A DNA stretch of 64,000 nucleotides from DATFVA01 sp963811905. Its GTDB lineage: Bacteria; Bacteroidota; Ignavibacteria; Ignavibacteriales; Ignavibacteriaceae. The stretch is taken from assembly GCA_963811905.1 (NCBI GenBank), contig CAWETK010000017.1:62001-126000 (forward strand), in the 5' to 3' direction. Below, piece after piece: positions 9,063 to 17,194 of this stretch; within the stretch, counting starts at the first letter, position 1; each line of letters opens with the position of its first letter. The notes beneath the pieces are model-generated. The model saw only the letters and a program-made list of their open reading frames with translations, searched no databases and was not told the origin of the DNA. The position numbers and the translations under genes were made by a program.

Positions 9063-10307
9063 TTATTTTTCTTTTATCCATGATATGAGTTCCTTTATTC
9101 CGGGTCTTTTTCCGTATGATAGTATTCCGATCCTGAATATTTTTGATGCAACGAATATAGTAATATAAATAGATGCAACCATAATTATAATCGTAGACAA
9201 AATTTCGGCCGGCGGAACATTAACGACGTTAATTTTTAAAAGCATAATAGCAGGAATGGTTAAAGGAATAAATGATAGTATTTCAACCAGCAATGAATCA
9301 GGGTTAAAAATAGCAGATGCTGATATCGCAATGGGCAGTACTAATACCAGGCTCAGGTAGCTTGTTATCTGTTGAGCTTCCTGCTCGGTGGTGACAATTG
9401 AACCAATCCCGACGAATAAGGCCGTGTAAAAAAGGAATCCCAGGATAAAATACACAAGCATTATAAAAATATTATTGAAAGCTGATGCGGGTATCATCGA
9501 GCTTCCTGCAAGAGCTATCCCGATACATGCCCAGATAAACATCTGGAATAATCCGAGAGCACTTAAACCAAGTATTTTTCCTGCCAGCAGTTGTTCGGGT
9601 GTGCAGCTTGAGATTAATATCTCTATCAGTTTATTTGATTTTTCTTCAACCAGGCTTCTGACAAGCATTTGTCCTGAATAGATAATCATCATAAGAAGGA
9701 GCATTATAAAAACTATTGCAGAAAGGAATTCCGTTAAAAAGTCGGATTGCTGAACCTGGCTGCCTTCTTTTACGGTGATCTGGTTTACGCTGACCCTGCT
9801 GGATGATGTATTAAGCAGGTCGGGATTAATTCCAAGCTTCTGCAGCTGCATTTTTAATCTGACTTCTTTAACCGCGTTTTCTATTCTCTGCACATCTTTA
9901 AAATTTCCCGAATTGCTGCTTCGGTATTCAATATTAAGAGAATCATTCCCATTCCTTTTCAGCAGAATATATCCTGCGATTTTATTTTTATATACTTCCT
10001 TGTCAGCTGATTGGATTGCATTATTATATTCTTCCATCGGCTGGTTCAGATTAAAAACAACGTAGGCCGGCTGCCCGTTGTCAAGTTTATAGCTCTCAAG
10101 TGTCTGTGAAAGGGGATAAAAGTAAACCATCGATGAATCAATTATGCCGATGGCCTTGGTCGATTCCTGTTCTGTAGTTGAGAGGAATGTCCCTCCGATG
10201 GAAACCATAATAACCAGCGCCGGTGTGATTATTAAAGAAAGAATAAAAGCCCTGGTTTTAACTTTTTCCAGGAATTCCCACTTCGATATTTCAAAAACTT
10301 TTTTCAT
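9063..10307 (-). CDS. ABC-2 type transporter permease (NatB-like)
   Basis: A 414-aa membrane subunit of an ABC exporter. The N-terminal cytoplasmic start MKKVFEISKWEFLEKVKTR leads into one membrane helix. A large extracytoplasmic domain of about 150 residues follows, and then five or six helices from about residue 190 to the end. This is the ABC2_membrane_3/NatB architecture seen in Na+ exporters and related drug or lipid exporters. The conserved LVEEKSNKLIEILISSCTPEQLLAGKILG coupling region begins near residue 215. It starts 4 bases after the ATPase gene. The substrate cannot be read from sequence. Confidence 0.9.
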   Translation of the reverse strand: MKKVFEISKWEFLEKVKTRAFILSLIITPALVIMVSIGGTFLSTTEQESTKAIGIIDSSMVYFYPLSQTLESYKLDNGQPAYVVFNLNQPMEEYNNAIQSADKEVYKNKIAGYILLKRNGNDSLNIEYRSSNSGNFKDVQRIENAVKEVRLKMQLQKLGINPDLLNTSSSRVSVNQITVKEGSQVQQSDFLTEFLSAIVFIMLLLMMIIYSGQMLVRSLVEEKSNKLIEILISSCTPEQLLAGKILGLSALGLFQMFIWACIGIALAGSSMIPASAFNNIFIMLVYFILGFLFYTALFVGIGSIVTTEQEAQQITSYLSLVLVLPIAISASAIFNPDSLLVEILSFIPLTIPAIMLLKINVVNVPPAEILSTIIIMVASIYITIFVASKIFRIGILSYGKRPGIKELISWIKEK

Positions 10308-10311
10308 TAAA

Positions 10312-11205
10312 TCAGGCGCTCTGTTTTATCATATCGATAAAAATTTTATTTAGTGTAGGTTCAATTATTCTGAAATGATTCACTCTTATTTTATCTGCTA
10401 TGTCCCGCAGGAAAGCATAAGGCTCAATTGAATCTTCAAGCTGAACTTCGGCATAGTTATTATAATCGTCTATTCCCTTAACATATTTTAATTCTTTGAT
10501 TACATTGCTGTTCCCCTCGAAGCCGATTTCAACCATATTTCCGCCGAAGTTCTTTTTCAGCTGTGAAAGGGAACCGCTGCATACTTCCTGGCCTTTGTTC
10601 ATAAGCAGGATCTCCGAGCACATTTTTTCGGCAAAATCCATATGATGAGTGGAAAGCACGATCAATTTGCCCTCTGAGATGAAGGAAAGAATTGTCTCAC
10701 GGATTATCTGCTGGTTTATAGGATCAAACCCGCTGAATGGTTCATCAAGAATCAGCAGTTTGGGGTTGTGAATCACTGAAATAATAAACTGGACCTTCTG
10801 CTGGTTGCCTTTGGAGAGTTCTTCTACTTTCTTTGTTTTATAATTTACTATCCCTAATCTATCCAGCCAGTAATCCAGTTGTTTATGAGACCTGGAGCGG
10901 TTCATATTTTTAAGAGCAGCAAAATATAAGATTACTTCATCTACCCTGCTTTTTTTGTATAAACCCCTGTCTTCAGGCAGGTAACCTATAACATTAAAAA
11001 AATCGCTGGATATCTTCCGGTTATTAAAACTGATTTCCCCTGACGTGGGTTTTATTATATTCAATAATGTTCTGATAGTGGTAGTCTTACCGGCGCCGTT
11101 CGGACCAAGAAGCCCAAAAATTTTACCTTCGTTTACAGTAAAACTCAGGTTTTTTACTGCAGTAACATCATTATATTCTTTTGTCAGATTCCGGACAGCG
11201 AGCAT
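10312..11205 (-). CDS. ABC transporter ATP-binding protein (NatA-like)
   Basis: An ABC ATPase of 297 aa with Walker A GPNGAGKTTT, Q-loop near YLPEDRG, signature LSKGNQQKV, Walker B PKLLILDEP and the switch histidine in VLSTHHMD. The C-terminal 80 residues form a DUF4162-like extension common in ABC-2 export ATPases of the NatA group. It energises the permease encoded directly downstream. It is the first gene of the minus-strand operon. Its promoter should lie in the 11206-11719 region. Confidence 0.93.
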   Translation of the reverse strand: MLAVRNLTKEYNDVTAVKNLSFTVNEGKIFGLLGPNGAGKTTTIRTLLNIIKPTSGEISFNNRKISSDFFNVIGYLPEDRGLYKKSRVDEVILYFAALKNMNRSRSHKQLDYWLDRLGIVNYKTKKVEELSKGNQQKVQFIISVIHNPKLLILDEPFSGFDPINQQIIRETILSFISEGKLIVLSTHHMDFAEKMCSEILLMNKGQEVCSGSLSQLKKNFGGNMVEIGFEGNSNVIKELKYVKGIDDYNNYAEVQLEDSIEPYAFLRDIADKIRVNHFRIIEPTLNKIFIDMIKQSA

Positions 11206-11719
11206 ATCATTTAAATCTAAAATAAAACTCTAATTTAAAGTATATAGCTTTTATAAACTATAGCATTTCATATCAAATCTTTCATGCTTTCCTGATCATT
11301 TTTCTCTCCGGATGGTTCCTCCTGTTTTTTCATATGGCATTTTTCAATCCTGACTTACTCTATGTTAAACCGTCTCACATACGTCTCACATACGTCTCAC
11401 ATACGTTCCACATACGTCTCACATATGCTTTATATACGGTTTAAGTAAGATAAAATGGGGCTTTAATGTGGAAAATTCCTGAATAAATGTTTTATTAAAT
11501 CTTTGTCTCATTTTGGTTCCCCCTCCCTTATTAAGTATTTTTCCCCTGGTTCCGTTTAAGAATGACTTAGATCATCCATTATGATAATTTTTACATTAAT
11601 TAACTTCTCTGAACTTAATCAATGAAAATAGCTTATGTGCAGAACTTAATTTATTGACTATATATGGAAGTATGGCTATATTTCTAATCGTTTTTTTGTA
11701 AAGATTGTGAGAATTTACG
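11206..11719. other. Divergent intergenic region, gene-free, with tandem array
   Basis: 514 bases separate the minus-strand ABC/meaB operon from the plus-strand lipid operon, so promoters for both must lie here. No reading frame in it looks like a gene. It holds the 11-bp tandem array at 11370-11446. After the array come AT-rich stretches and short C runs near 11519-11530 and 11552-11556. I could not single out a convincing promoter or a structured RNA. Confidence 0.7.
11370..11446. repeat. Tandem array of 11-bp units (7 units, 77 bp)
   Basis: Seven consecutive 11-base units can be read. Unit 1 (CCGTCTCACAT) differs from the consensus ACGTCTCACAT in its first base. Units 2, 3 and 5 match it exactly. 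Unit 4 is ACGTTCCACAT, and units 6 and 7 are degraded. The period equals about one helical turn, so the ACGT cores would face the same side of the DNA. A second array of the same period lies at 28708-28806. Confidence 0.9.
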
Positions 11720-12226
11720 ATGAAAATCAAGATTTCGAATCTGAGTGAGGGAACTCATAATTTCAGATTCTCTGAACCCGTAAATGTCATAGGATTGGAA
11801 TTACCATTTGAAGGAAATGTTGAAGTTGAGGTTGAGCTCAAAAAAACTCACAATCAAATAATCCTTGATTCTTCTGTCTCTGTTAGTGCAGTTTTTGAGT
11901 GTGACAGGTGTACCGGCACATTTAAGAAATTACTGCTGACCGATTATGAAATGGTTTACCTGCAGGGAATGGAACCTGTTGAAAGCCAATCCGATAATAT
12001 AGTTTATATTCCATCTGTAGCAGATGTGATTGATATTTCTGATGATGTCCGTGATTTTTCAATATTAGCAGTTCCTATGAAAAAGTTATGCACTGAAGTG
12101 TGTAAAGGTCTTTGCAGCAGGTGCGGTAAAAACCTTAATGAGGGAGATTGTTCCTGCAGTAAAGATGAAACTGATATCAGGTGGCTTCCGCTGATGGAAT
12201 TAAAAAATAAATTAAACACTAATTAA
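11720..12226 (+). CDS. yceD: YceD/DUF177 family protein
   Basis: A 168-aa DUF177 (YceD) protein, linked in other bacteria to 23S rRNA accumulation and always found before rpmF. The C-terminal half has two Cys pairs (FECDRCTGTF and GLCSRCGKNLNEGDCSC), as in many members outside the proteobacteria. These may bind zinc. The L32 gene begins 14 bases after the stop, the canonical arrangement. It heads the lipid operon. Confidence 0.9.
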   Translation: MKIKISNLSEGTHNFRFSEPVNVIGLELPFEGNVEVEVELKKTHNQIILDSSVSVSAVFECDRCTGTFKKLLLTDYEMVYLQGMEPVESQSDNIVYIPSVADVIDISDDVRDFSILAVPMKKLCTEVCKGLCSRCGKNLNEGDCSCSKDETDIRWLPLMELKNKLNTN

Positions 12227-12240
12227 GAAACGGTAAAAGA

Positions 12241-12420
12241 ATGCCAAATCCAAAACGAAAATGGTCGAAGAGCAGAAGGGATAAAAGGAGAACACACTAC
12301 AAAGCAACAGCTCCTACACTTGGAACGTGTTCAAATTGCGGTGAAATGAAAATGACCCACCGTGCCTGTCCTTCCTGCGGGTATTATAATGAAAAATCTA
12401 TGTTTATACCCAAAAGCTAA
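12241..12420 (+). CDS. rpmF: 50S ribosomal protein L32
   Basis: A 59-aa protein starting MPNPKRKWSKSRRDKRR, the classic L32 start. It has a CxxC...CxxC zinc ribbon (CSNCGEMK and CPSCGYYN). Length and position between yceD and plsX are diagnostic. It is a structural protein of the large ribosomal subunit. Confidence 0.97.
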   Translation: MPNPKRKWSKSRRDKRRTHYKATAPTLGTCSNCGEMKMTHRACPSCGYYNEKSMFIPKS

Positions 12421-12443
12421 TTTCGAAGAATAAAATCTTTTTA

Positions 12444-13490
12444 ATGAACGATTCTGAAGCTAACAGAACTAAATGCAGAATAATTGTTGATGCTATGGGG
12501 GGCGATTTCGCCCCCCATAATATTGTATTAGGTGCAGTGCGGGCTGTAAAAGAAATAAAAAATATTGAACTGTTTCTTATAGGCAGATCCGATGAAATTA
12601 AAAAGGTCCTCTCAAAAGAAAATACCTCCTTTAATGAAAATAATATCATTCATACAGACCAGGTTATAGAAATGGGAGATAGTCCCACCACTGCTTTAAA
12701 GTTGAAGCCGAAATCATCCATTGCAGTTGGTGCGGAACTGGTCAGGGATAATAAGGCAGATGCATTTATAAGTGCCGGTAATACCGGGGCAATGATGGCT
12801 GCATCTACATTGATTATGGGAAGGATTCCCGGCGTAGGCCGTGCGACTATCGGAGCGGAAATGCCGAATGTGAATGGTATCTGTTACTTGTACGATGTTG
12901 GGGCAAGTAAGGATTCTAAACCTCAGCAGCTGTTTGAATATGCAGTTATGGGAAGCATTTATGCGCGTGAAATAGGTGGCGTAAATAATCCTTCGGTTGG
13001 TATATTGAGTATGGGCGAAGAGGAAGGAAAAGGAAATGAGACCTCCGAAGCCGCCCTGAAGTTGTTGAAGCAATCGAAACTGAATTTCATAGGAAATGTT
13101 GAAGGCAGGGATGTTCTGACGGGAAAAGTTGACGTAGTTGTATGCGATGGCTTTGTCGGAAATATTATTCTTAAGTTTGGAGAAGCTGTCCCCGGATTAT
13201 TAAAACATTTATTATCTGAAACTGCCAGGAAGAACTTCCTGGATAAAATCAAAATCGGCTTGACAAGGGGATCACTCAGGAAAGCTTTGAAGGTTATGGA
13301 TTACCAGGAACATGGCGGTGTTCCCTTGCTTGGAGTTAAAGGAATTAGTATAATAGGTCATGGATCAAGTACCCCTAAAGCTATACTTAATATGGTTTTA
13401 AAAGCTAAAACTATGTTTGATAAAAACCTGTTAGGTAAAATTGAGAACTCAATTAAAAATTATTCTGATAAACCGGAAGTGAATAAATGA
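12444..13490 (+). CDS. plsX: Phosphate acyltransferase PlsX
   Basis: PlsX converts acyl-ACP to acyl-phosphate, the first step of phospholipid assembly with PlsY. The 348-aa protein has the N-terminal VDAMGGDFAPHNIVLGAV, VEMGDSPTTALKLK-type segment, SAGNTGAMMAASTLIMGRI and VVCDGFVGNIILKFGE. Length is normal. About ten extra residues precede the usual 'IVDAMGGD' start, and a shorter start is possible. The stop overlaps the fabH ATG by 4 bases. Confidence 0.96.
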   Translation: MNDSEANRTKCRIIVDAMGGDFAPHNIVLGAVRAVKEIKNIELFLIGRSDEIKKVLSKENTSFNENNIIHTDQVIEMGDSPTTALKLKPKSSIAVGAELVRDNKADAFISAGNTGAMMAASTLIMGRIPGVGRATIGAEMPNVNGICYLYDVGASKDSKPQQLFEYAVMGSIYAREIGGVNNPSVGILSMGEEEGKGNETSEAALKLLKQSKLNFIGNVEGRDVLTGKVDVVVCDGFVGNIILKFGEAVPGLLKHLLSETARKNFLDKIKIGLTRGSLRKALKVMDYQEHGGVPLLGVKGISIIGHGSSTPKAILNMVLKAKTMFDKNLLGKIENSIKNYSDKPEVNK

Positions 13491-14488
13491 AAAACAATAA
13501 AATTAACTCTGTTATTACAGGGCTGGGAATGTATGTCCCGGATAAAGTAATGGATAATGCTTACTTCGAACGGTTAGTAGATACATCGGATGAATGGATA
13601 ACCTCTAGAACAGGTATTAAGGAACGGAGACTGCTTGAGAATGGCGCTACAAGTGACCTCGCAACTGGGGCAGCTAAAGATTTATTGGAAAAATATAATG
13701 TAAACGCCGAAGATTTGGATTGTATAATAGTAGCTACAGTTACTCCCGATATGTTCTTCCCGGCTACAGCATGTATCGTCCAGAATAATATCGGTGCTAA
13801 AAATGCATGGGGTTTTGATTTATCGGCTGCCTGCTCGGGATTTCTTTTTGCTTTCCAGACAGGCTGTTCACTTGTTGAGAGTGGAAAGTATAAAAAAGTA
13901 ATGGTCATAGGAGCCGATAAAATGAGTTCCATTGTTGATTATACCGACAGGAACAATTGTATACTTTTCGGCGATGCGGGTGCGGCAGTTCTTCTTGAAC
14001 CAACAGAAGATACAAATTACGGGTTGATTGATTCTATTCTGAAAGTTGATGGCTCAGGTCAGGAGGCTCTCCATATGAAGGGCGGAGGCAGTCTTAATCC
14101 TCCATCCCATGAAACCGTCGACAAAAAAATGCATTATCTCTACCAGGATGGTAAAGCTGTTTATAAGGTAGCCGTAAAAGGAATGGCGGATATATCGTAC
14201 GAAATTATGAAAAAGAATAATCTTAAATCTGAAGATATAGCTTACCTTGTTCCTCACCAGGCCAATCTCAGAATCATTGATGCAACAGCAGAACGGATGG
14301 GTATAGGTAAGGATAAAGTAATGATAAATATTAATAAATACGGAAACACTACGGCGGCTACAATCCCATCCTGCCTGGTTGATTACTACAGAGCAGGTAA
14401 ATTAAAAAAAGGCGACAAACTTATTTTTTCTGCATTTGGTGCAGGCTATACATGGGGTGCAACTTATGTAGTCTGGGGAATGGACTAA
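13487..14488 (+). CDS. fabH: 3-oxoacyl-ACP synthase III
   Basis: FabH condenses acetyl-CoA (or branched acyl-CoA primers) with malonyl-ACP to start fatty acid synthesis. The 333-aa protein has the thiolase fold with catalytic Cys in LSAACSGFLFA, His in VPHQANLRI and Asn in INKYGNTTAATIPSC. TSDEWITSRTGIKERR near residue 35 is the FabH signature. Length is normal. It overlaps plsX by 4 bases, so the two are coupled. Confidence 0.97.
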   Translation: MKNNKINSVITGLGMYVPDKVMDNAYFERLVDTSDEWITSRTGIKERRLLENGATSDLATGAAKDLLEKYNVNAEDLDCIIVATVTPDMFFPATACIVQNNIGAKNAWGFDLSAACSGFLFAFQTGCSLVESGKYKKVMVIGADKMSSIVDYTDRNNCILFGDAGAAVLLEPTEDTNYGLIDSILKVDGSGQEALHMKGGGSLNPPSHETVDKKMHYLYQDGKAVYKVAVKGMADISYEIMKKNNLKSEDIAYLVPHQANLRIIDATAERMGIGKDKVMININKYGNTTAATIPSCLVDYYRAGKLKKGDKLIFSAFGAGYTWGATYVVWGMD

Positions 14489-14520
14489 ATTATTTTGTCA
14501 CTATTTTCTAAGAATAATTA

Positions 14521-15435
14521 ATGAGTAAAAAAGCTTTCTTGTTTCCTGGTCAGGGATCGCAGTATGTCGGGATGGCTCAGGATTTATTTGAGAGTTCCGT
14601 CGAAGCTAAGGAAATGATTAAAACTGCAGATGATGCTCTTGGCGTAAACCTTTCTTATATAATGTTTAACGGTCCTGAAGAGCAGTTAAAGCAGACAGAA
14701 TTTACTCAGCCCGCAATATTTCTGCATAGCGTCATTCTGGCAGGTCTCATCCGTACCCTTCATCCTGATGCCGCTGCGGGTCACTCCCTGGGAGAATACT
14801 CGGCTCTCGTTGCTGCTAATGCTATTCAGTTTTATGATGCTGTTAAATTGGTTCGGGTAAGAGGGAAAGCTATGCAGCAGGCAGGTAAAGAGAATCCGGG
14901 AATAATGGCGGCGGTTATCGGACTTGATTCAGCTACTGTCGATCAATGCTGTAAGGAAGCTTCCATAGATGGAATTGTTCAGTGCGCAAACTTTAACTCT
15001 CCCGGTCAGGTTGTCATCTCCGGTTCGGTAGACGGCGTTAAAAAAGCAATGAAGATATGTAAGGATAAAGGTGCGAAGCTTGTAAAAGAGCTGGTCGTAA
15101 GCGGTGCATTCCATTCTCCTTTGATGGATTCAGCAAAAAATATATTAAAAACTGCACTGGATAATACTAATATTTATGACGGCAGAATGCCAGTCTATGC
15201 TAATGTTACAGCTAAACCTGTGATTGTTAAGGAGGAAATTAAGAAATTTTTATTTGAACAGGTGACGTCTCCCGTAAAGTGGGAGGAGACCATTAATAAT
15301 ATGATAAGTGACGGAATCGAAGAGTTTTATGAAATAGGTCCCGGTAAGGTTCTGCAGGGCCTGGTTAAAAGAATAAATCCTGAAGTTAAATGTTTCAATA
15401 TTGATAAATATACGGATGTGGAGAAATATATCTGA
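14521..15435 (+). CDS. fabD: Malonyl-CoA:ACP transacylase
   Basis: FabD loads malonyl groups onto ACP. The 304-aa protein has FPGQGSQYVGMA at the start, the nucleophile elbow GHSLGEYSALVAA (catalytic Ser) and GAFHSPLMDSA (catalytic His), and ends with a typical EIGPGKVLQGLVKR. The stop overlaps the next start by one base (TGATG), so the DUF3109 gene is translationally coupled to it. Confidence 0.97.
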   Translation: MSKKAFLFPGQGSQYVGMAQDLFESSVEAKEMIKTADDALGVNLSYIMFNGPEEQLKQTEFTQPAIFLHSVILAGLIRTLHPDAAAGHSLGEYSALVAANAIQFYDAVKLVRVRGKAMQQAGKENPGIMAAVIGLDSATVDQCCKEASIDGIVQCANFNSPGQVVISGSVDGVKKAMKICKDKGAKLVKELVVSGAFHSPLMDSAKNILKTALDNTNIYDGRMPVYANVTAKPVIVKEEIKKFLFEQVTSPVKWEETINNMISDGIEEFYEIGPGKVLQGLVKRINPEVKCFNIDKYTDVEKYI

Positions 15436-16037
15436 TGAACGAAAAATTTACCAGGGAAATTAACGGGCTAAAGATAGATCCTAAAATCTTTACCTTCAGT
15501 TTCGGATGCAGGTGTTCGGGTGAATGCTGTTATTACGGCGTTTATACAGATCTGAAAGAGCATGAAGTTATTATGTCATTAAAGGATAAACTTATTCCGC
15601 TGTTTGATGAAACTCAGGTGACAAATACAAACAAGTGGTTTGAGGAGCCTGAAGAGGATGAGGACTTTGAGTCAGGAATGGCTGTTGGTACCGAGGTCAT
15701 TAATGGAAAATGTACTTTCCTCGATAAAGATGGGCTGTGTACCTTGCAAAAGCTGGCTAATATTGAAGGTGAATATAAGTGGAAATACAAACCCCTTTAT
15801 TGTATATTATTTCCTTTGACAATTTATGAAAATACACTGACAATAGACGATGAACATATTGACAGACTGAAAACGTGTAATCATAATACGGCTGTAGAAA
15901 CATCCATTTATGATTCATGCAGAGAAGAACTGAAACACCTCTTTGGTGAGGCTGGATTTATGGAATTAGAAAAATATAAAACAGAATATCTTCAGGGGAT
16001 TAATACAGGAGAAATTGTAGATGAACGGAAAGACTAA
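15435..16037 (+). CDS. DUF3109-type Cys-rich protein inside the fatty acid operon
   Basis: A 200-aa soluble protein with a conserved Cys cluster (FGCRCSGECCYYGVYTD), then KCTFLDKDGLCTLQKLA and PLYCILFPL, and a late CNHN. This pattern is the DUF3109 family, related to YkgJ-like putative metal-binding proteins and common in Bacteroidota. The Cys layout suggests an iron-sulfur or zinc site, but the biochemical role is unknown. It overlaps fabD by 1 base and fabG by 17 bases, so it is made together with the fatty acid enzymes. Whether it acts on them is not known. Confidence 0.85.
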   Translation: MNEKFTREINGLKIDPKIFTFSFGCRCSGECCYYGVYTDLKEHEVIMSLKDKLIPLFDETQVTNTNKWFEEPEEDEDFESGMAVGTEVINGKCTFLDKDGLCTLQKLANIEGEYKWKYKPLYCILFPLTIYENTLTIDDEHIDRLKTCNHNTAVETSIYDSCREELKHLFGEAGFMELEKYKTEYLQGINTGEIVDERKD

Positions 16038-16782
16038 AAGAGCAATAGTTACCGGCGGAACAAGAGGAATAGGCAGGGCAATAGTAAAAGAACTTGCTGC
16101 TAAAAGCTGCTGCGGTGTGCTGTTCTCTGATGTGGCATTTATATATAATAGCTGTGACGAATGTGCGGAGGAACTCGAAAGAGAAATAGGAGCCCTGGAT
16201 ACTAAAATATTTGGGTTTAAAGCCGATGCATCTTCGCTGGAAGATGCCCAGAATACTGTTAATGAAGCTATAGAAAAACTTGGCGGCGTTGATATTTTGG
16301 TAAATAATGCCGGTATTACAAGAGATAATCTATTATTAAGGATGACAGAGAAAGATTTTGATGATGTTATTTCTGCAAATCTTAAAAGCGTCTTCAATTA
16401 TACTAAGGCTATTCTGAAACCGATGATACAGCAGAGATATGGGAGGATTGTAAATATTGCTTCGGTTGTGGGGTTGATAGGGAACCCCGGACAGGCAAAC
16501 TATGTCGCTTCCAAAGCCGGTGTCATAGGTTTTACAAAGGCAATGGCAAGGGAACTGGCATCGCGGAATATTACGGTCAATGCGGTTGCCCCGGGATTTA
16601 TTGAGACCAGCATGACTCAGAAACTTGATGAAAAACAACGTGAAGCTCTTCTGAAAAATGTTCCCCTGGGCAGAATGGGTACACCCGAGGATATCGCAAA
16701 AGTAGTGGGTTTCCTCTGCAGTCCTGAAGCGGATTATATCACCGGGCAGGTAATAGCCGTAGACGGCGGAATGACAATGTAA
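16021..16782 (+). CDS. fabG: 3-oxoacyl-ACP reductase
   Basis: An NADPH-dependent SDR that reduces 3-oxoacyl-ACP. The 253-aa protein has TGGTRGIGRAI (cofactor binding), NNAG at about residue 97, the catalytic Ser/Tyr/Lys in IASVVGLIGNPGQANYVASKAG and a C-terminal GQVIAVDGGMTM. It is slightly longer than usual. An insertion near residues 28-44 carries Cys30 and Cys31, with Cys45 and Cys48 close by, which is unusual for FabG. The ATG lies inside the DUF3109 gene. A longer start is not available in frame. Confidence 0.96.
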   Translation: MNGKTKRAIVTGGTRGIGRAIVKELAAKSCCGVLFSDVAFIYNSCDECAEELEREIGALDTKIFGFKADASSLEDAQNTVNEAIEKLGGVDILVNNAGITRDNLLLRMTEKDFDDVISANLKSVFNYTKAILKPMIQQRYGRIVNIASVVGLIGNPGQANYVASKAGVIGFTKAMARELASRNITVNAVAPGFIETSMTQKLDEKQREALLKNVPLGRMGTPEDIAKVVGFLCSPEADYITGQVIAVDGGMTM

Positions 16783-16851
16783 AATAATTATCTTATTTTT
16801 ATAAACTTTATTAAATTACACTAACTGAAATAAATTATAGGAGTTACAAAG

Positions 16852-17085
16852 ATGGATGTAGAAGCTAAAGTGAAAGAAATCATTATGGATAAATTAGGTG
16901 TTGAAGAATCACAAATAACACCTGAAGCTTCTTTTACAAATGACCTTGGGGCGGATTCTTTAGATATCGTTGAATTAGTGATGGGCTTTGAAAGTGCTTT
17001 TCAGGTTTCAATACCTGATGAGGATGCTGAGAAAATAAATACAGTGGGAGATGCAACCAGGTACCTGAAAGAGAAATTAGGTTAA
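16852..17085 (+). CDS. acpP: Acyl carrier protein
   Basis: ACP of 77 aa carrying the growing acyl chain on phosphopantetheine attached to the Ser of GADSLDIVELVM (around residue 37). It is acidic and helical, at standard length. A clear Shine-Dalgarno (AGGAG) lies about 8 bases before the ATG. The 69-base gap from fabG is AT-rich and could hold an extra promoter. This would fit the high demand for ACP, but I cannot prove it. Confidence 0.98.
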   Translation: MDVEAKVKEIIMDKLGVEESQITPEASFTNDLGADSLDIVELVMGFESAFQVSIPDEDAEKINTVGDATRYLKEKLG

Positions 17086-17093
17086 TCTATTAT

Positions 17094-17120
17094 AAGTCGG
17101 GAAATTCATTTTCTCGACTT
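17094..17120 (+). terminator. Stem-loop between acpP and fabF (partial terminator or RNA-processing site)
   Basis: An 11-bp stem (AAGTCGGGAAA with TTTCTCGACTT, one G-U pair) and a 5-nt loop begin 9 bases after the acpP stop. No U tract follows, so full termination is unlikely. Such a hairpin could protect an abundant acpP message or reduce read-through into fabF. Confidence 0.55.
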
Positions 17121-17194
17121 CACTCCCTCTAAAAGATAATGAACTTTCAATCTTTTAAAGATTACCTCAATCTATTATTCTCCGGAGAAACTTT

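Noticed and set aside
11370..11446. CRISPR array or minisatellite gene
   Set aside because: The 11-base units have no spacers and the period is far too short for CRISPR. No cas gene is present, and no reading frame crosses the array.
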